From an uncultured Erysipelotrichaceae bacterium (GTDB lineage Bacteria; Bacillota_I; Bacilli_A; RF39; UBA660): 6,597 nucleotides of DNA. The stretch spans positions 1-6,597 of the forward strand of contig CADBNY010000073.1 of NCBI GenBank assembly GCA_902796215.1. Direction: 5' to 3'. The notes under the pieces are model-generated. The model had not been told where the DNA came from, did no database searches, and was given only the letters and a program-made list of their open reading frames with translations. Position numbers and translations under genes: made by a program. Positions within the stretch are counted from its first letter, which is position 1. Each line of letters begins with the position of its first letter. Positions 6,594 through 6,597 of this stretch are shown here, piece after piece.

Positions 6594-6597
6594 AATA

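Noticed and set aside
1..6597. CRISPR array, tRNA, rRNA or insertion sequence
   Set aside because: I saw no regularly spaced repeats, no tRNA-like cloverleaf, no rRNA-like sequence and no transposase.

Overview
The window reads as chromosomal DNA of a low-GC Gram-positive bacterium (Bacillota). It is very AT-rich, start sites carry GGAG/GAGG-type Shine-Dalgarno sequences, promoters are SigA-like with 17-base spacers, and terminators are short hairpins with T-tracts. Tryptophan is written TGG and no in-frame TGA occurs, so nothing suggests a reassigned code. The DUF1846 gene and the codon usage fit a gut-type Bacilli, Erysipelotrichia or Clostridia relative; the species cannot be fixed from this sequence.

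Layout. (1) At 81-1538 is a complete UPF0371/DUF1846 gene, a monocistronic unit with its own promoter and terminator. (2) At 1618-5111 a strong promoter drives three same-strand genes. The first is a large AAA+ ATPase of the CobS/MoxR-like type found in phages, carrying a degenerate BspA-type LRR module and a long coiled coil at its N-terminus. The second is a protein resembling the phage-associated DUF7192 family with a vWA-like core that lacks a proper metal site. The third is an unrecognised protein with ankyrin-like repeats. (3) At 5112-5312 is a convergent intergenic region ending in a bidirectional terminator. (4) At 5300-6466 on the minus strand is a metallophosphoesterase with an N-terminal winged-helix-like region, driven by a fully consensus SigA promoter. 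(5) At the right edge is a terminator best oriented for a minus-strand gene lying outside the window.

The middle cassette is the part most worth following up. It follows the logic of AAA+ ATPase plus vWA partner pairs (MoxR-vWA, CobS-CobT), in which the ATPase remodels a target and the vWA protein acts as adaptor. Here the ATPase has built-in repeat and coiled-coil modules, and a possible third component is encoded by the ankyrin-like gene. No capsid, integrase, portal or other phage gene is present, so this looks like a domesticated or accessory unit. Its function (conflict system, stress response or protein remodelling) cannot be decided from the sequence. The metallophosphoesterase is transcribed towards the cassette from its own promoter, so co-function is not implied.
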